From: Lachnospiraceae bacterium
GTDB lineage: Bacteria; Bacillota; Clostridia; Lachnospirales; Lachnospiraceae
Reading direction: 5' to 3'
Length of the DNA: 64,000 bases
NCBI GenBank assembly: GCA_017521605.1
Contig: JAFXCD010000009.1
Coordinates: forward strand, 124,001 to 188,000
The notes under the pieces are model-generated. The model was not told where the DNA came from. It ran no database searches and saw nothing but the letters and a program-made list of their open reading frames with translations. The position numbers were made by a program, and so were the translations under genes. Numbering within the stretch: position 1 is the first letter of the stretch; each line of letters opens with the position of its first letter. Below are positions 25,457-35,468 of this stretch, piece after piece.

Positions 25457-26670
25457 TGACTGATGACAGACAGAACAATAACAACTCTTCACTTTCCACC
25501 GCAGCTAATGCGGCGGGATTTGCAAAGGGTGCAATCAAAACCGGCAAGCTAGTTTCCGGAGCTGCCAAAGGTGCTGCAGCCGGTCCGTATGGAATGTTAG
25601 CTGCCGGTCTATGGGAAAACCGAAACTTAGTCGGAAGGATTATTGTTGTAGGCTGTGTCTTATTCATGTTACCTGTATTGTTCCTAGCAATGCTGCCATC
25701 CCTAATATTTGGAACGGACGGCATAGAGAATGCTTCAAAAGATACCCTCAACAATCCTGACGTTATCATGGAAAATCTTACCTTAACTGAAGGAAGCATT
25801 GAAGAAATCCTGCGGGAAAAACATGATGCTGTAATTGAGAGTATTCTTTCAGAAGCAGACAAACTGGGGGATAACTGCGAGTATAGTATTACGGATGAGT
25901 TTGCAGACAGTATTATACATGAAAGCACTATGATTATCTCACAGTTTTGTGCTTCCCAGAACGACTATAAAGAAGTAAAGCTTTCCAAATTGGAACGTAC
26001 TCTACGCAGAAACCTGGATAAACTCTTCTCCTATTCTGTAAATACATCCACTTACGTAAAAGAGAATGAAGTCACTAAGGAGATAGCAGTTATTACCCAT
26101 TATGAATACGTTGTTGAATACGCAGGAAGCGACTACTTTACCAATGAGGTGTTCTCACTTACCAGTGAACAGCAGGCTCTGGCTGAAGACTATGCACTTA
26201 ACATGCAACGGTTCTTATACAGTAATGTTTATCAGATTAAACCTAACTGGAGTCTTATCCCCGGTGATACCGGAAAAATTGCAGTTGGTTATGGAATCCT
26301 TATGCTGGATACTCCATACAGTCAGGAAAGACGTAACGAGGAAGGTTACTTCGATTGCAGTTCCTTCACCTACTATGTATATGGCAGGCTCGGTATCTAT
26401 CTGCAATTTGATGGTGCCAATACCGCTGCAGCCCAGGGAAGATATATTGTGGAAAACAATCTGGTTGTAGATATTACGAAGCTGGCTCCCGGTGACCTGA
26501 TATTCTATTCTTATGAGTCAAATGACCGTTTCCTGAATATCGGCCATGTGGCAATCTATGCCGGAGAGGGTTTTGTAATAGATGCTTCCTACTCACAGGG
26601 AAAAGTAGTCTACCGCAAAATCTACGATACTGACAAAATCGTGCTGTGTGGACGGCCATATACAGAATAA
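25456..26670 (+). CDS. NlpC/P60 peptidoglycan hydrolase of the T4SS (VirB1-like)
   Basis: 404 residues. The N-terminus is Ala/Gly-rich, followed by one membrane helix (IIVVGCVLFMLPVLFLAML, residues about 69-90). A helical stalk region precedes the NlpC/P60 domain. Catalytic Cys lies in GYFDCSSF (near residue 299) and His in NIGHVAIYAG (near 362). It would cut stem peptides to open the wall for the conjugation channel, the role of VirB1 proteins, although by peptidase rather than glycosidase chemistry. Confidence 0.88.
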   Translation: MTDDRQNNNNSSLSTAANAAGFAKGAIKTGKLVSGAAKGAAAGPYGMLAAGLWENRNLVGRIIVVGCVLFMLPVLFLAMLPSLIFGTDGIENASKDTLNNPDVIMENLTLTEGSIEEILREKHDAVIESILSEADKLGDNCEYSITDEFADSIIHESTMIISQFCASQNDYKEVKLSKLERTLRRNLDKLFSYSVNTSTYVKENEVTKEIAVITHYEYVVEYAGSDYFTNEVFSLTSEQQALAEDYALNMQRFLYSNVYQIKPNWSLIPGDTGKIAVGYGILMLDTPYSQERRNEEGYFDCSSFTYYVYGRLGIYLQFDGANTAAAQGRYIVENNLVVDITKLAPGDLIFYSYESNDRFLNIGHVAIYAGEGFVIDASYSQGKVVYRKIYDTDKIVLCGRPYTE

Positions 26671-26724
26671 TTTCGATGGGCAGAATGTATCTGCCCTATA
26701 TTTATACCAAGGAGGTGTATAGAA

Positions 26725-29697
26725 ATGTCCCCGAAAATATCGCAAGGACAAGATGATAATGATGTTTATATTATTCCACCTAATTTTATTGATACTGGCA
26801 CTATATTCGGCGGTACCATAAAATTGCGGAATGCCCTGGAAGCATTGATACTCGGTATCCTGATTAGTTATCCCGTTTTTCATCTTCCACTCACATTAAC
26901 AGTACGTATAATAATTGCATGTTTAACCGTATTACCGTTGGTCATTTTTGCTCTCATCGGTATCGGTGGAGAGAGTTTGTCTTCCTTTGTACTGAACTTC
27001 TTTGTCTTTTTGAAGAATCGTAGAATAGTAGGCATTAAAGAAGATACTTCTTCTGTTTCCACGGGTACGAAAGAAAGAAAACCAACCACCAATAAACATG
27101 CTGCCAAAGTAAAACCTAAGAAAGAAAACTTTGCTGAAGAGTTTGGACAACGAAAAGAACGTATGCAGTCTAAACAGAATCTTTCCGATACGGATACTCT
27201 GGCTCCCCCTAAAAATGCCAGAGTAAATGCCAACTACTCAATGATAAATCCGGTAGCCTCTTATCTTCCCATAAAGAAGATAGAGAATGGCATCATCTAT
27301 ACCAAAGACCACCGGTATGTAAAGCTGGTTGAGATTATACCCATTAACTTCCTGCTTCGTAGTGCAAGGGAGCAGCGTAATATCATCTACTCTTTCATCA
27401 GCTATTTGAAAATCAGTCCCATAAAACTACAGTTTAAGATTCTTACCAAACGGGCTGATATTAACAAACACTTGGATTCCATTCGTGAAGAAATGAAATA
27501 CGAAACAGATGAAAGGTGTCTGGCACTGCAAAAAGATTATGAAAACCTGATTCGCCGTATTGGTTCTAAAGAAGCAATAACCCGGCGTTTTTTTATTGCA
27601 TTTGAATACGAACCGGTAACAATGAATCGCGGAAACGAAGAAACAGATGCCATAAATACACTGACTACTGCTGTACGTACAGCCAAAGCATATCTTCAGC
27701 AATGTGGCAATGAACTTCTGATTGCAGACAATGCCAGCGAGATGGCTACTGAAGTTTTCTATAACATCCTTAACCGTAAAACCAGTACCATAAAACCTTT
27801 GAGTGTCAGGGTAAACGAAGTGATTGGGCAGTATATCAATGCAGGAAGACGTGATGAGATTGATGATATACCTGCCATGGAGTTTATGGCTCCGGATTCC
27901 ATTGACTATGTGCATGGTAACTATGTCGTAATGGATGGCGTGTATCATTCATACCTTATCATTCCTTCGTATGGATATCGTGCTCAGGTATATGCCGGAT
28001 GGATTTCCCTCTTAATAAATGCCGGCGATGGAATTGATGTTGATTTGTTCTTTCACAGACAACCCAAGGACCGTATTTCACAAAAGCTTGGACAACAGCT
28101 TAGAATCAACCGTTCTAAAATCAAAGATACCTCTGATACCAACTCGGACTTTGATGATTTGGACAGTGCCATCCGCTCCGGCTACTTCTTAAAGGAAGGA
28201 CTTGCTGCCAATGAGGACTTCTACTACATGAATATCCTCATTACCATTACTGCAGATACTCTGGAGGAACTAGAGTGGCGGACTGCTGAAATGCAGAAAC
28301 TTCTTTTATCACAGGACATGGAAGCCATTCCCTGTCACTTCCGGGAAGAACAGGCTCTGCTCTCTTCTCTCCCTCTGGTATCGATTGATAAAAGTCTTTT
28401 TGAACGTTCCAAAAGAAACCTGCTAACAAGTAGTGTGGCAAGCTGTTATCCATTCACATCTTTTGAAATGTGTGATGATAACGGCATCCTTTTAGGTGTA
28501 AACAAGCATAACAACTCGTTAATTATTGTTGATATTTTCAATTCCCGCGTTTACAAGAATGCCAATATGGCTATCCTTGGAACCTCCGGTGCCGGTAAAA
28601 CCTTTACCATGCAGCTGATGGCACTTCGTATGAGAAGAAAGAACATACAGGTATTTATCATTGCTCCGTTAAAGGGCCATGAGTTCCATAGAGCCTGCAG
28701 TAATATTGGCGGTGAGTTTATTTCCATTTCCCCTGCATCCAAAAGCTGTATCAATATAATGGAAATCAGAAAGATTGACTCCTCTTCCAATGAGCTTTTA
28801 GACGGTGCCCAGACAGATAAATCACTACTTGCTTCCAAAATCCAGCGTCTGCATATTTTCTTCTCCCTGCTAATTCCTGATATGACACATGAGGAACGGC
28901 AGTTGTTGGATGAAGCTTTAATCCAGACATACAATAAAAAAGGAATTACACACAACAATGAAAGTCTCTACGATCCTGCAAATCCGGATTCCTACAGAGA
29001 GATGCCTATTTTGGAAGATGTGTTTAACATCCTGAAGGGAAGTCCTGATACCAGACGACTGGCCAACATTATGAACCGTTTGGTTCACGGCTCTGCTTCT
29101 ACCTTTAACCAGCAGACCAATGTAAATCTGGATAACAAATACACCGTACTTGATATTTCAGAACTTACCGGTGACTTACTGACTGTTGGTATGTTTGTGG
29201 CTCTTGACTATGTCTGGGATAAAGCTAAGGAAGACCGTACCAAAGAGAAGGCAATCTTTATTGATGAGATATGGCATCTTATCGGTGCTGCTTCCAACAG
29301 GCTTGCTGCCGAATTTGTTTTGGAAATTTTCAAAATCATCCGTGGTTATGGTGGTTCCGCTATCTGTGCCACTCAGGACTTAAATGACTTCTTTGCTCTG
29401 GAGGACGGCAAGTATGGTAAGGGTATTATCAACAACTCAAAGACCAAGATTGTATTAAACCTTGAGGATGAGGAAGCAGAACGTGTGCAGTCCATTCTTC
29501 ATTTATCAGAAGCGGAAACTATGGCGATTACCCACTTCGAGCGTGGTAATGCTCTGATTTCCACCAACAACAATAACGTAACTGTTGAGTTTAAGGCATC
29601 TGAGTTGGAAAAGGAACTGATTACCACAGACCGTATGGAACTGAAGCTTATCTTGGAAAAAGAAAGAGAACGCCAACGGATATCGGAAGCTGTCTAA
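26725..29697 (+). CDS. VirB4-family T4SS ATPase with N-terminal PrgI-like membrane domain
   Basis: 990 residues. Residues 1-110 hold two membrane helices and resemble PrgI, which is a separate protein in many Gram-positive systems. The VirB4 ATPase follows: Walker A LGTSGAGKT near 618, Walker B KAIFIDEIWHL near 843, then ICATQDLNDFF and the arginine-rich DEEAERVQSILHLSEAE end. It energises assembly and substrate transfer. AAGGAGG precedes the ATG. The stop lies inside the left arm of a large inverted repeat. Confidence 0.93.
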   Translation: MSPKISQGQDDNDVYIIPPNFIDTGTIFGGTIKLRNALEALILGILISYPVFHLPLTLTVRIIIACLTVLPLVIFALIGIGGESLSSFVLNFFVFLKNRRIVGIKEDTSSVSTGTKERKPTTNKHAAKVKPKKENFAEEFGQRKERMQSKQNLSDTDTLAPPKNARVNANYSMINPVASYLPIKKIENGIIYTKDHRYVKLVEIIPINFLLRSAREQRNIIYSFISYLKISPIKLQFKILTKRADINKHLDSIREEMKYETDERCLALQKDYENLIRRIGSKEAITRRFFIAFEYEPVTMNRGNEETDAINTLTTAVRTAKAYLQQCGNELLIADNASEMATEVFYNILNRKTSTIKPLSVRVNEVIGQYINAGRRDEIDDIPAMEFMAPDSIDYVHGNYVVMDGVYHSYLIIPSYGYRAQVYAGWISLLINAGDGIDVDLFFHRQPKDRISQKLGQQLRINRSKIKDTSDTNSDFDDLDSAIRSGYFLKEGLAANEDFYYMNILITITADTLEELEWRTAEMQKLLLSQDMEAIPCHFREEQALLSSLPLVSIDKSLFERSKRNLLTSSVASCYPFTSFEMCDDNGILLGVNKHNNSLIIVDIFNSRVYKNANMAILGTSGAGKTFTMQLMALRMRRKNIQVFIIAPLKGHEFHRACSNIGGEFISISPASKSCINIMEIRKIDSSSNELLDGAQTDKSLLASKIQRLHIFFSLLIPDMTHEERQLLDEALIQTYNKKGITHNNESLYDPANPDSYREMPILEDVFNILKGSPDTRRLANIMNRLVHGSASTFNQQTNVNLDNKYTVLDISELTGDLLTVGMFVALDYVWDKAKEDRTKEKAIFIDEIWHLIGAASNRLAAEFVLEIFKIIRGYGGSAICATQDLNDFFALEDGKYGKGIINNSKTKIVLNLEDEEAERVQSILHLSEAETMAITHFERGNALISTNNNNVTVEFKASELEKELITTDRMELKLILEKERERQRISEAV

Positions 29698-29777
29698 TAC
29701 GTACTTAATACATATACATTACTTAAAAGGTTCCCTTAAAACTTCTAAGTAATGTATATGTAGAGATTACGTATTAG
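29694..29777. repeat. Large interrupted inverted repeat after virB4
   Basis: An outer pair CTAATACGTA (29694-29703) / TACGTATTAG (29768-29777) and an inner 16-bp perfect pair ACATATACATTACTTA (29710-29725) / TAAGTAATGTATATGT (29746-29761) around a 20-nt loop. The VirB4 stop codon lies in the outer left arm. It could act as an mRNA-processing or stability hairpin, or a protein site such as an origin of transfer. Confidence 0.7.
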
Positions 29778-29809
29778 TGATGTTTCTTCTTATTATAAAG
29801 GAGTAAGAC

Positions 29810-30349
29810 ATGAACCACATTAATCAAATGCAAAAAAAGCATCTGTCGGAGATCATCCGAATAATATCCATGTACCAGGTTCTTTCTTTCAAACAGCTTT
29901 TAGGGACATTTCCTGAACTGGGAGTCAATAAGCTTCAGACAATACTAAAACAGCTGCAAAAAAGCGGAAGGCTTATCTTTGAACAGGATACCGGCTTGGT
30001 ATTCTGTTCAAAAGACTGTAGCTTTAATGCTTCCACTTTCGCAGCCTACTGGATATTACTGGATTTCATTTCAGACATAACCTATCACACCATCAGCGAA
30101 TTTCCGGTTTCGCTTACCTTTTATACCTATACGGATTGCTATGATGTAATCCATGTACCGGAAGAAAAAGAGATACTGATTAACCATGCCCTTTCCACCT
30201 ACGATACGGAAGCTCCCAAACGACTTGTTGTAGTAGACAATACCGAACAGATTTCACATCTGCACTTCCCCGGAATCGCAGCCTTCTGTATGGTTGATAC
30301 GGATGGAAGGGTAAGATATTTCAAGAAACAAGGAGTAACTGACAATTAG
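29810..30349 (+). CDS. DUF5697-like protein
   Basis: 179 residues, cytoplasmic. Residues 10-55 look like a winged helix (EIIRIISMYQVLSFKQLL, then NKLQTILKQLQKSGRL); the rest is alpha/beta with no catalytic motif I recognise. I assign DUF5697 from memory of such proteins in clostridial conjugative elements; this needs a profile search. AAAGGAG precedes the ATG; the stop TAG is immediately followed by the next ATG. Confidence 0.6.
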   Translation: MNHINQMQKKHLSEIIRIISMYQVLSFKQLLGTFPELGVNKLQTILKQLQKSGRLIFEQDTGLVFCSKDCSFNASTFAAYWILLDFISDITYHTISEFPVSLTFYTYTDCYDVIHVPEEKEILINHALSTYDTEAPKRLVVVDNTEQISHLHFPGIAAFCMVDTDGRVRYFKKQGVTDN

Positions 30350-31012
30350 ATGGACCGATTTACACTCTCCTCCCGTTTGTCTCGTATTGAGGAGGAAATA
30401 CCCAAACTTAAAAATACCATAAGTGCCATGAAGATTACCAACACAGGTGTATATGGAAAGAACTATGAAGAATTGAGTTTAGATGCAGCACTTCGTGCAG
30501 AACGGATAGCCTGTTCTTTGCGTAATCTCATCTATGCCACCAACCTGATAAATAAATCGAAATTAATGGATGCCGTTTCCAAGGAACATGGTATTGAAAT
30601 CTCTCATAGTAATGACCGGGTGGTAATCACACTTCCCGGCCTTTTACCCAAGCGGACGAAAAGAACCAATACCACCTTCTTAACAGACCCGCTGCATGCA
30701 AGCTTAGAATCATATGTTAAGGAACACACATTACCACATTTCACAGATTGTGTTGTATGTTTCAACCATATATTTGACGAGAATCTGTCTACAAGGCGTA
30801 TACGCGATTATGACAACCTCGAATGCAAGCAGATATTGGATACTGTAGCAGGCTTTGTAATGACGGATGATGGCGGTTTGTTCTGTGACGCATATCACAC
30901 AACCAAACTTAGCGACAGGGACTGCACCATGCTTACGATTATGGATAAGAGTTCCTTTACAAGCTGGCTAAATGATACGGAAAACCGCTCCAAAACCATG
31001 TCGGATTTTTAG
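30350..31012 (+). CDS. Conserved element protein of unknown function (DUF6100-like)
   Basis: 220 residues, no signal or membrane segment. The N-terminal third is helical (LSRIEEEIPKLKNTISAMK), the rest mixed, with an acidic DDGGLFCDAYHTTKLSDRDC region. It is paired without gap with the DUF5697-like gene between virB4 and the coupling-protein genes, so a role in DNA processing or transfer regulation is plausible but unproven. Confidence 0.55.
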   Translation: MDRFTLSSRLSRIEEEIPKLKNTISAMKITNTGVYGKNYEELSLDAALRAERIACSLRNLIYATNLINKSKLMDAVSKEHGIEISHSNDRVVITLPGLLPKRTKRTNTTFLTDPLHASLESYVKEHTLPHFTDCVVCFNHIFDENLSTRRIRDYDNLECKQILDTVAGFVMTDDGGLFCDAYHTTKLSDRDCTMLTIMDKSSFTSWLNDTENRSKTMSDF

Positions 31013-31187
31013 CTGATTTTTTTCAAAATAAATCCGACTATGGTAAAAAGTGCAATAACCCGCGTATTTTCAAGCATTTACGCCGCTTCACCTTAGCAAG
31101 ATTTTACCTGAGTTTCAGGCGAGTATGGTAAAAAATAACTTTTTTATCCATGTCAATGAATAATATCAAAAAGGGAGGTATATACCA
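31013..31187 (+). other. Non-coding spacer with GAxTATGGTAAAAA direct repeats
   Basis: Two 14-bp direct repeats, GACTATGGTAAAAA (31036-31049) and GAGTATGGTAAAAA (31121-31134), differ by one base, with an inverted TTTTACC at 31102-31108 between them. Both face the coupling-protein gene pair. Candidate binding site for a DNA-processing protein, or an origin; no gene seen. Confidence 0.45.
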
Positions 31188-32303
31188 TTGGATACATCAA
31201 GCAGTGCTTTCCGATTACTATCTCTCATTGCTCTTTCCGGAGAGTGCGGCACTGAATTTTTGTCCTATATGGGCATTAGTGAAAGCTATGGTGAAAAGCT
31301 TATCACAAAACTAAAGGATGATAACTACATAAAATCACATTACCGGGACCGGCTTAGAGGGTACAGACTTACCAACAGAGGCAAAAAGCTTCTGCTTGAG
31401 ATAAACCCTGACCGGTTCGGGTTTTACTTAAGTGGCAACAGTGACACGAACCGTCCGCGAAGCGATGTCCCCAGAAGGATGCGTCTTCAACAGACATCCA
31501 TTGTCTACGCCACACTACTTAATGCCGGAGTAACTATATTCCGTGATGAGAAACCTCTGCTATTTCAACCGGGGAATCAAAAGCATTGCACTCTTCCACT
31601 TCCTGTATTCTATCAGTCAAGAGAAATAAAGGAACTGGGTGCAGATGCTATCAAAATAAATAATTCCCGAACAATAGGGGTTCTCTTCACCGAAGAATGT
31701 ATTTATGCAGTCTTCTATACCGGGGACTCACTGATGAGATGGGAATACAGAACAGAGTTAAAGGTAAAAACCATGATCCAGTATCATATCACCCGCGGCA
31801 TATTATCCAAGGAATACATTACTCCCTGGTATCATCCGGACACTCCGGTTAAAGCAATGCTTATCGGCAAAGATATGGGTACCGCCCTAAAACTACTAAC
31901 CAGCACAGGTGGATTTCAAAAAAGCTACTTCTATTTGGATACCAGCTTTGACTATTTCCACTACCTGCCTTCAACACCTGCAGGTGAAACCCTGCTAAAG
32001 CTACTCTGCTCTCCGAAGCTTCGTAGCGATTTGCGTACCCTTTTACTATCAGACCTGCAGCCACCCTGTCCAGATTATGGATTGGAACATGATGCAACAC
32101 TGGATGGTATTCCTGTGCTGCTTGGCTTTGACTTTGATATGTTACGACTCTCCAGGTACCGAACTGCACTTTCCCTTCAAGGATTATCCGGGCACCTGAT
32201 ATGCTTCGATTTCCAAAAAGAAGTATTGGCACAGTTTTTCGGAGACCTTGTAACCATTGAAACCATTGATTTAGAAAAATTTGAAAGGAGGTTTTTACAT
32301 TGA
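31188..32303 (+). CDS. Winged-helix protein, possibly replication-relaxation family
   Basis: 371 residues. The N-terminus is a clear winged helix (AFRLLSLIALSGECGTEFLS, KLITKLKDDNYI, YRLTNRGKKLLLEINP). The C-terminal two thirds are alpha/beta. This layout, directly before a TraG/VirD4 gene, is that of Replic_Relax-type proteins of Gram-positive elements; I do not see relaxase histidine motifs. TTG start with GGGAGG. Four-bp overlap with the next gene. Confidence 0.6.
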   Translation: MDTSSSAFRLLSLIALSGECGTEFLSYMGISESYGEKLITKLKDDNYIKSHYRDRLRGYRLTNRGKKLLLEINPDRFGFYLSGNSDTNRPRSDVPRRMRLQQTSIVYATLLNAGVTIFRDEKPLLFQPGNQKHCTLPLPVFYQSREIKELGADAIKINNSRTIGVLFTEECIYAVFYTGDSLMRWEYRTELKVKTMIQYHITRGILSKEYITPWYHPDTPVKAMLIGKDMGTALKLLTSTGGFQKSYFYLDTSFDYFHYLPSTPAGETLLKLLCSPKLRSDLRTLLLSDLQPPCPDYGLEHDATLDGIPVLLGFDFDMLRLSRYRTALSLQGLSGHLICFDFQKEVLAQFFGDLVTIETIDLEKFERRFLH

Positions 32304-34252
32304 AACTGCTACAAGATAAGAAAAAACTTATCTGCTTATGCCTGGTCCTGCCCCTGATGATGATGTGCCTTGCCTATGCAGGCGGATATATTGCCCAGTT
32401 TATTTACAATTATCAGATATGGACCTCCTCTGGTGGCACTCCCGGAAATGGTACCGCCCCCTTACTCCCTTCCGCTTCCATATCCTCATGCTTCAAGGCA
32501 TTAACCGTCTTCCCGTACAGCTTGTATGGGATTTTTTTGTGTCTGTTAGCATTTGGACTTCTCATTATTTTGGTAATGCGTATGGGAATCGGCAAGAAAG
32601 GAACCTTTGATAAGGAACGTAACCTTACCTATTCTGACAAGGGAACCTATGGTACCTCCGGATTTATGAACGATTCCGAATTTCATAATGTACTGGAATT
32701 AGTATCAAATATTGCAGGCAACCGTGGTGTCATTCTAGGAATGCTCTATGGTAAAGCCGTGTGTCTACCTGAAGATACCAGAATGAATCGTAATGTTGCA
32801 GTCTTTGGTGCTTCAGGATCCATGAAAAGCCGTGCTTATGCCAGAAATGTTGCTTTCCAGTGCGTCAAAAGAGGAGAAAGCCTGATTATTACAGATCCTA
32901 AATCCGAACTGTATGGCGACCTACACAATTATCTGATTGAAAACGGTTATATCGTCCGAGTATTCAATCTGATTAATCCGGAAAACTCAGACAGCTGGAA
33001 CTGCCTTGCTGAGATTGAGGGACAGGAAATCATGGCGCAGCTTTTCTCGGATGTAATCATTAAAAATACCGGCTCTGCCAAAGGGGACCACTTCTGGGAC
33101 AATGCCGAAATGAACCTGCTAAAAGCACTTGTTCTGTATGTGGACCAGGGATTTCCACCGGAAGGCAAGAATATCGGACAGGTCTATAAGCTCCTCACCA
33201 TGAACTCTGAGAAGGAATTAAACAGCTTGTTTGATATGCTACCGGTTACTCATCCGGCAAAAGCTCCCTACAATATCTTCAAGCAGGCATCCGATACCGT
33301 GCGAAGCGGCGTTATCATCGGACTTGGTACCAGGCTTCAGGTATTCCAGAACAAACTAATTCGTCAAATCACCAGCTATAATGAAATCAACCTGACACAA
33401 CCGGGAAAGGAAAAGTGTGCTTACTTCTGCATCACTTCGGATCAGGATTCCACCTTTGACTTCCTCTCCTCCCTGTTTATGTCCTTTGTCTTCATTAAGC
33501 TGGTTCGGTATGCGGACAAATACGGGGATAAAGGAAGACTCCCGGTACCGGTGCACATTCTTGCAGACGAGTTGGCAAACGGTGGTTGTACCATTGCTGA
33601 TCTAACCAAGAAAATCAGTACCATCCGTTCCAGGGCACTATCCATCAGCTGTATCTTCCAAAACCTGCCCCAGATGCAGAACCGTTACCCGGATAACCAG
33701 TGGCAGGAAATCATAGGTAACTGTGATACCCAGCTGTTCCTTGGCTGTACGGATGAAATGACAGCAGAGTTTATTTCCAACCGAACCGGTGAAGTCAGTG
33801 TTGCGGTATCCAGTGAGGCAAAGCAGCTGAATACCTGGCGCATAACGGACTATACCCCTGAATACCGGGAAACAAGTTCCATAGGCAAACGTAAACTGAT
33901 GACTCCGGATGAAGTCTTACGCCTTCCCTTAGACCAGGCACTCATTATTCTACGAGGCCAAAAGGTTTTAAAGGTTGGAAAGTATGATTATACTCTTCAC
34001 CCGGAAAGCAAAAAGCTTACTACCTGCAGAGCCAGTGACCATGTTCCAGAATGGAGAAAGAAACCCGAAACTTCAGAACCGGATTTTACAAACCTAATGA
34101 AACCAAAGAAATCACCCAAACCTAAAGTTCCAAGGAAGCAGTCCTCTTCCACTATTAAGATACCGGATACTCCTAATGATTGGCCGGAGTATATCCCACC
34201 GGATGCGGACTGTGCCATTGTAGCTACCGACAAACAATCCATTATGTCATGA
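32300..34252 (+). CDS. VirD4/TraG type IV coupling protein
   Basis: 650 residues. Two membrane helices at 8-40 and 68-92, then the TraG-type ATPase: Walker-A region VFGASGSMKSR near 169-179, where Met stands at the usual last Gly, then IITDPKSELYGD, PVHILADELAN (Walker B) and a conserved FLGCTDEMTAEFISNRTG. It recruits the relaxosome to the channel. A Lys/Pro-rich C-terminal tail follows. TTG start at 32300 after AAAGGAGG, overlapping the previous gene by 4 bp. No relaxase gene is in this window. Confidence 0.92.
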   Translation: MKLLQDKKKLICLCLVLPLMMMCLAYAGGYIAQFIYNYQIWTSSGGTPGNGTAPLLPSASISSCFKALTVFPYSLYGIFLCLLAFGLLIILVMRMGIGKKGTFDKERNLTYSDKGTYGTSGFMNDSEFHNVLELVSNIAGNRGVILGMLYGKAVCLPEDTRMNRNVAVFGASGSMKSRAYARNVAFQCVKRGESLIITDPKSELYGDLHNYLIENGYIVRVFNLINPENSDSWNCLAEIEGQEIMAQLFSDVIIKNTGSAKGDHFWDNAEMNLLKALVLYVDQGFPPEGKNIGQVYKLLTMNSEKELNSLFDMLPVTHPAKAPYNIFKQASDTVRSGVIIGLGTRLQVFQNKLIRQITSYNEINLTQPGKEKCAYFCITSDQDSTFDFLSSLFMSFVFIKLVRYADKYGDKGRLPVPVHILADELANGGCTIADLTKKISTIRSRALSISCIFQNLPQMQNRYPDNQWQEIIGNCDTQLFLGCTDEMTAEFISNRTGEVSVAVSSEAKQLNTWRITDYTPEYRETSSIGKRKLMTPDEVLRLPLDQALIILRGQKVLKVGKYDYTLHPESKKLTTCRASDHVPEWRKKPETSEPDFTNLMKPKKSPKPKVPRKQSSSTIKIPDTPNDWPEYIPPDADCAIVATDKQSIMS

Positions 34253-34280
34253 CAAAAATATTTTAAAGGAGACTAAAGAA

Positions 34281-35297
34281 ATGCCAAGAACAAAGAATGA
34301 TGAAATAATGATTATTGAAGAAACTATTGAAGTGCAGTCTGAAAATGCTGTGCCTTCCGTCACATCTAAAGCTGCAGCTACTAAGAAAACCTCGCCCTCT
34401 TCCATTCTTACTTTAAATGCAGATAGTGAAGTAGAAACGCAGGAAAGTAAAGAAGATACCATCTGGCATGAACTGCAGAATGCATATCGTTCCCGAAAAA
34501 TCCTAACCGGTACCCTTGGTGGTATTGAGAAGATGGAAGGTGGCGGTACCATTGCTGTTATCTATTACAAAGAGATGCGTGTAGTAATCCCTCTTACTGA
34601 AATGATGATTAACCTTGCTGAAGATGAAGCTCATGATTATGGTGAAATTGTGCAGCGACAGAACAAAATTCTTGGTAATATGCTGGGATGTGAAATTGAC
34701 TTTATGATTAAGGGAATTGATAACGGAAGCCGCAGCGTAGTTGCCAGCAGGAAAGATGCCATGTATAAGAAGCGCCAGATTTTCTACCTCCCTGATGCCA
34801 ATGGTGTCTCCCGCGTATACGAAGACCGTATTGTGCAGGCCAGAGTAATTGCTGTTGCCGAGAAGGTTGTCCGTGTAGAGATCTTCGGTGTGGAATGTTC
34901 TATTCTGGCCCGCGATTTATCCTGGGACTGGCTTGGCGATGCTACCGAAACTTTTCATGTAGGTGATCAGATTCTAGTCCGCATCCTAAATGTTACCGTC
35001 AACTCTCTGGAAAATATTACTGTAAAAGCCGATGTAAAAAGTGTCAGTGGTAACACCAGCAAGGCCAACCTAAGCAAATGTAAGATTCAGGGCAAGTATG
35101 CCGGAGTTGTCACCGATATCCATAAGGGCACCGTCTTCGTCCGCCTCCATATCGGTGTAAATGCTGTAGCTCACAGCTGCTACGACAACCGCATGCCCGG
35201 CAAAAAGGACGAAGTAAGCTTTGTTGTCACTCGAATTGATGACGACCGCAATGTTGCAGTCGGATTGATTTCAAGGATTATTAAGCAGAATATCTAA
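34281..35297 (+). CDS. S1-like RNA-binding domain protein
   Basis: 338 residues, cytoplasmic. The first 60 are low complexity (Thr/Ser/Lys/Glu). OB/S1-like units follow: GTLGGIEKMEGGGTIAVIY, VQARVIAVAEKVVRVEIFGV, and a third ending GKYAGVVTDIHKGTVFVRLH. It closes transfer operon 1. S1-like proteins at this place are common in clostridial elements, but the RNA target is unknown. A terminator follows within 10 bp. Confidence 0.75.
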   Translation: MPRTKNDEIMIIEETIEVQSENAVPSVTSKAAATKKTSPSSILTLNADSEVETQESKEDTIWHELQNAYRSRKILTGTLGGIEKMEGGGTIAVIYYKEMRVVIPLTEMMINLAEDEAHDYGEIVQRQNKILGNMLGCEIDFMIKGIDNGSRSVVASRKDAMYKKRQIFYLPDANGVSRVYEDRIVQARVIAVAEKVVRVEIFGVECSILARDLSWDWLGDATETFHVGDQILVRILNVTVNSLENITVKADVKSVSGNTSKANLSKCKIQGKYAGVVTDIHKGTVFVRLHIGVNAVAHSCYDNRMPGKKDEVSFVVTRIDDDRNVAVGLISRIIKQNI

Positions 35298-35304
35298 ATT
35301 ATAA

Positions 35305-35357
35305 TAAGAGCCTGTTCTACAAGCGGAATAAGTAATTCCACTTAAGACAGGCTCTTA
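35305..35357 (+). terminator. Terminator of transfer operon 1
   Basis: Outer arms TAAGAGCCTGT / ACAGGCTCTTA with an inner AGCGGAAT/ATTCCACT pairing; 8 bp past the S1-like gene. Confidence 0.8.
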
Positions 35358-35468
35358 TATACATATCATCAGACCCACATTACATATTCTCTAACTATAT
35401 GAATAGTTTCCCGTCACTTATTCATACAACAATTAGAAACAATTTAAAAAGCTTTTGAATTGTAAGCT

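Noticed and set aside
26880-28960. Several minus-strand open frames opposite virB4
   Set aside because: They lack ribosome sites and recognisable proteins; the virB4 frame explains the sequence.
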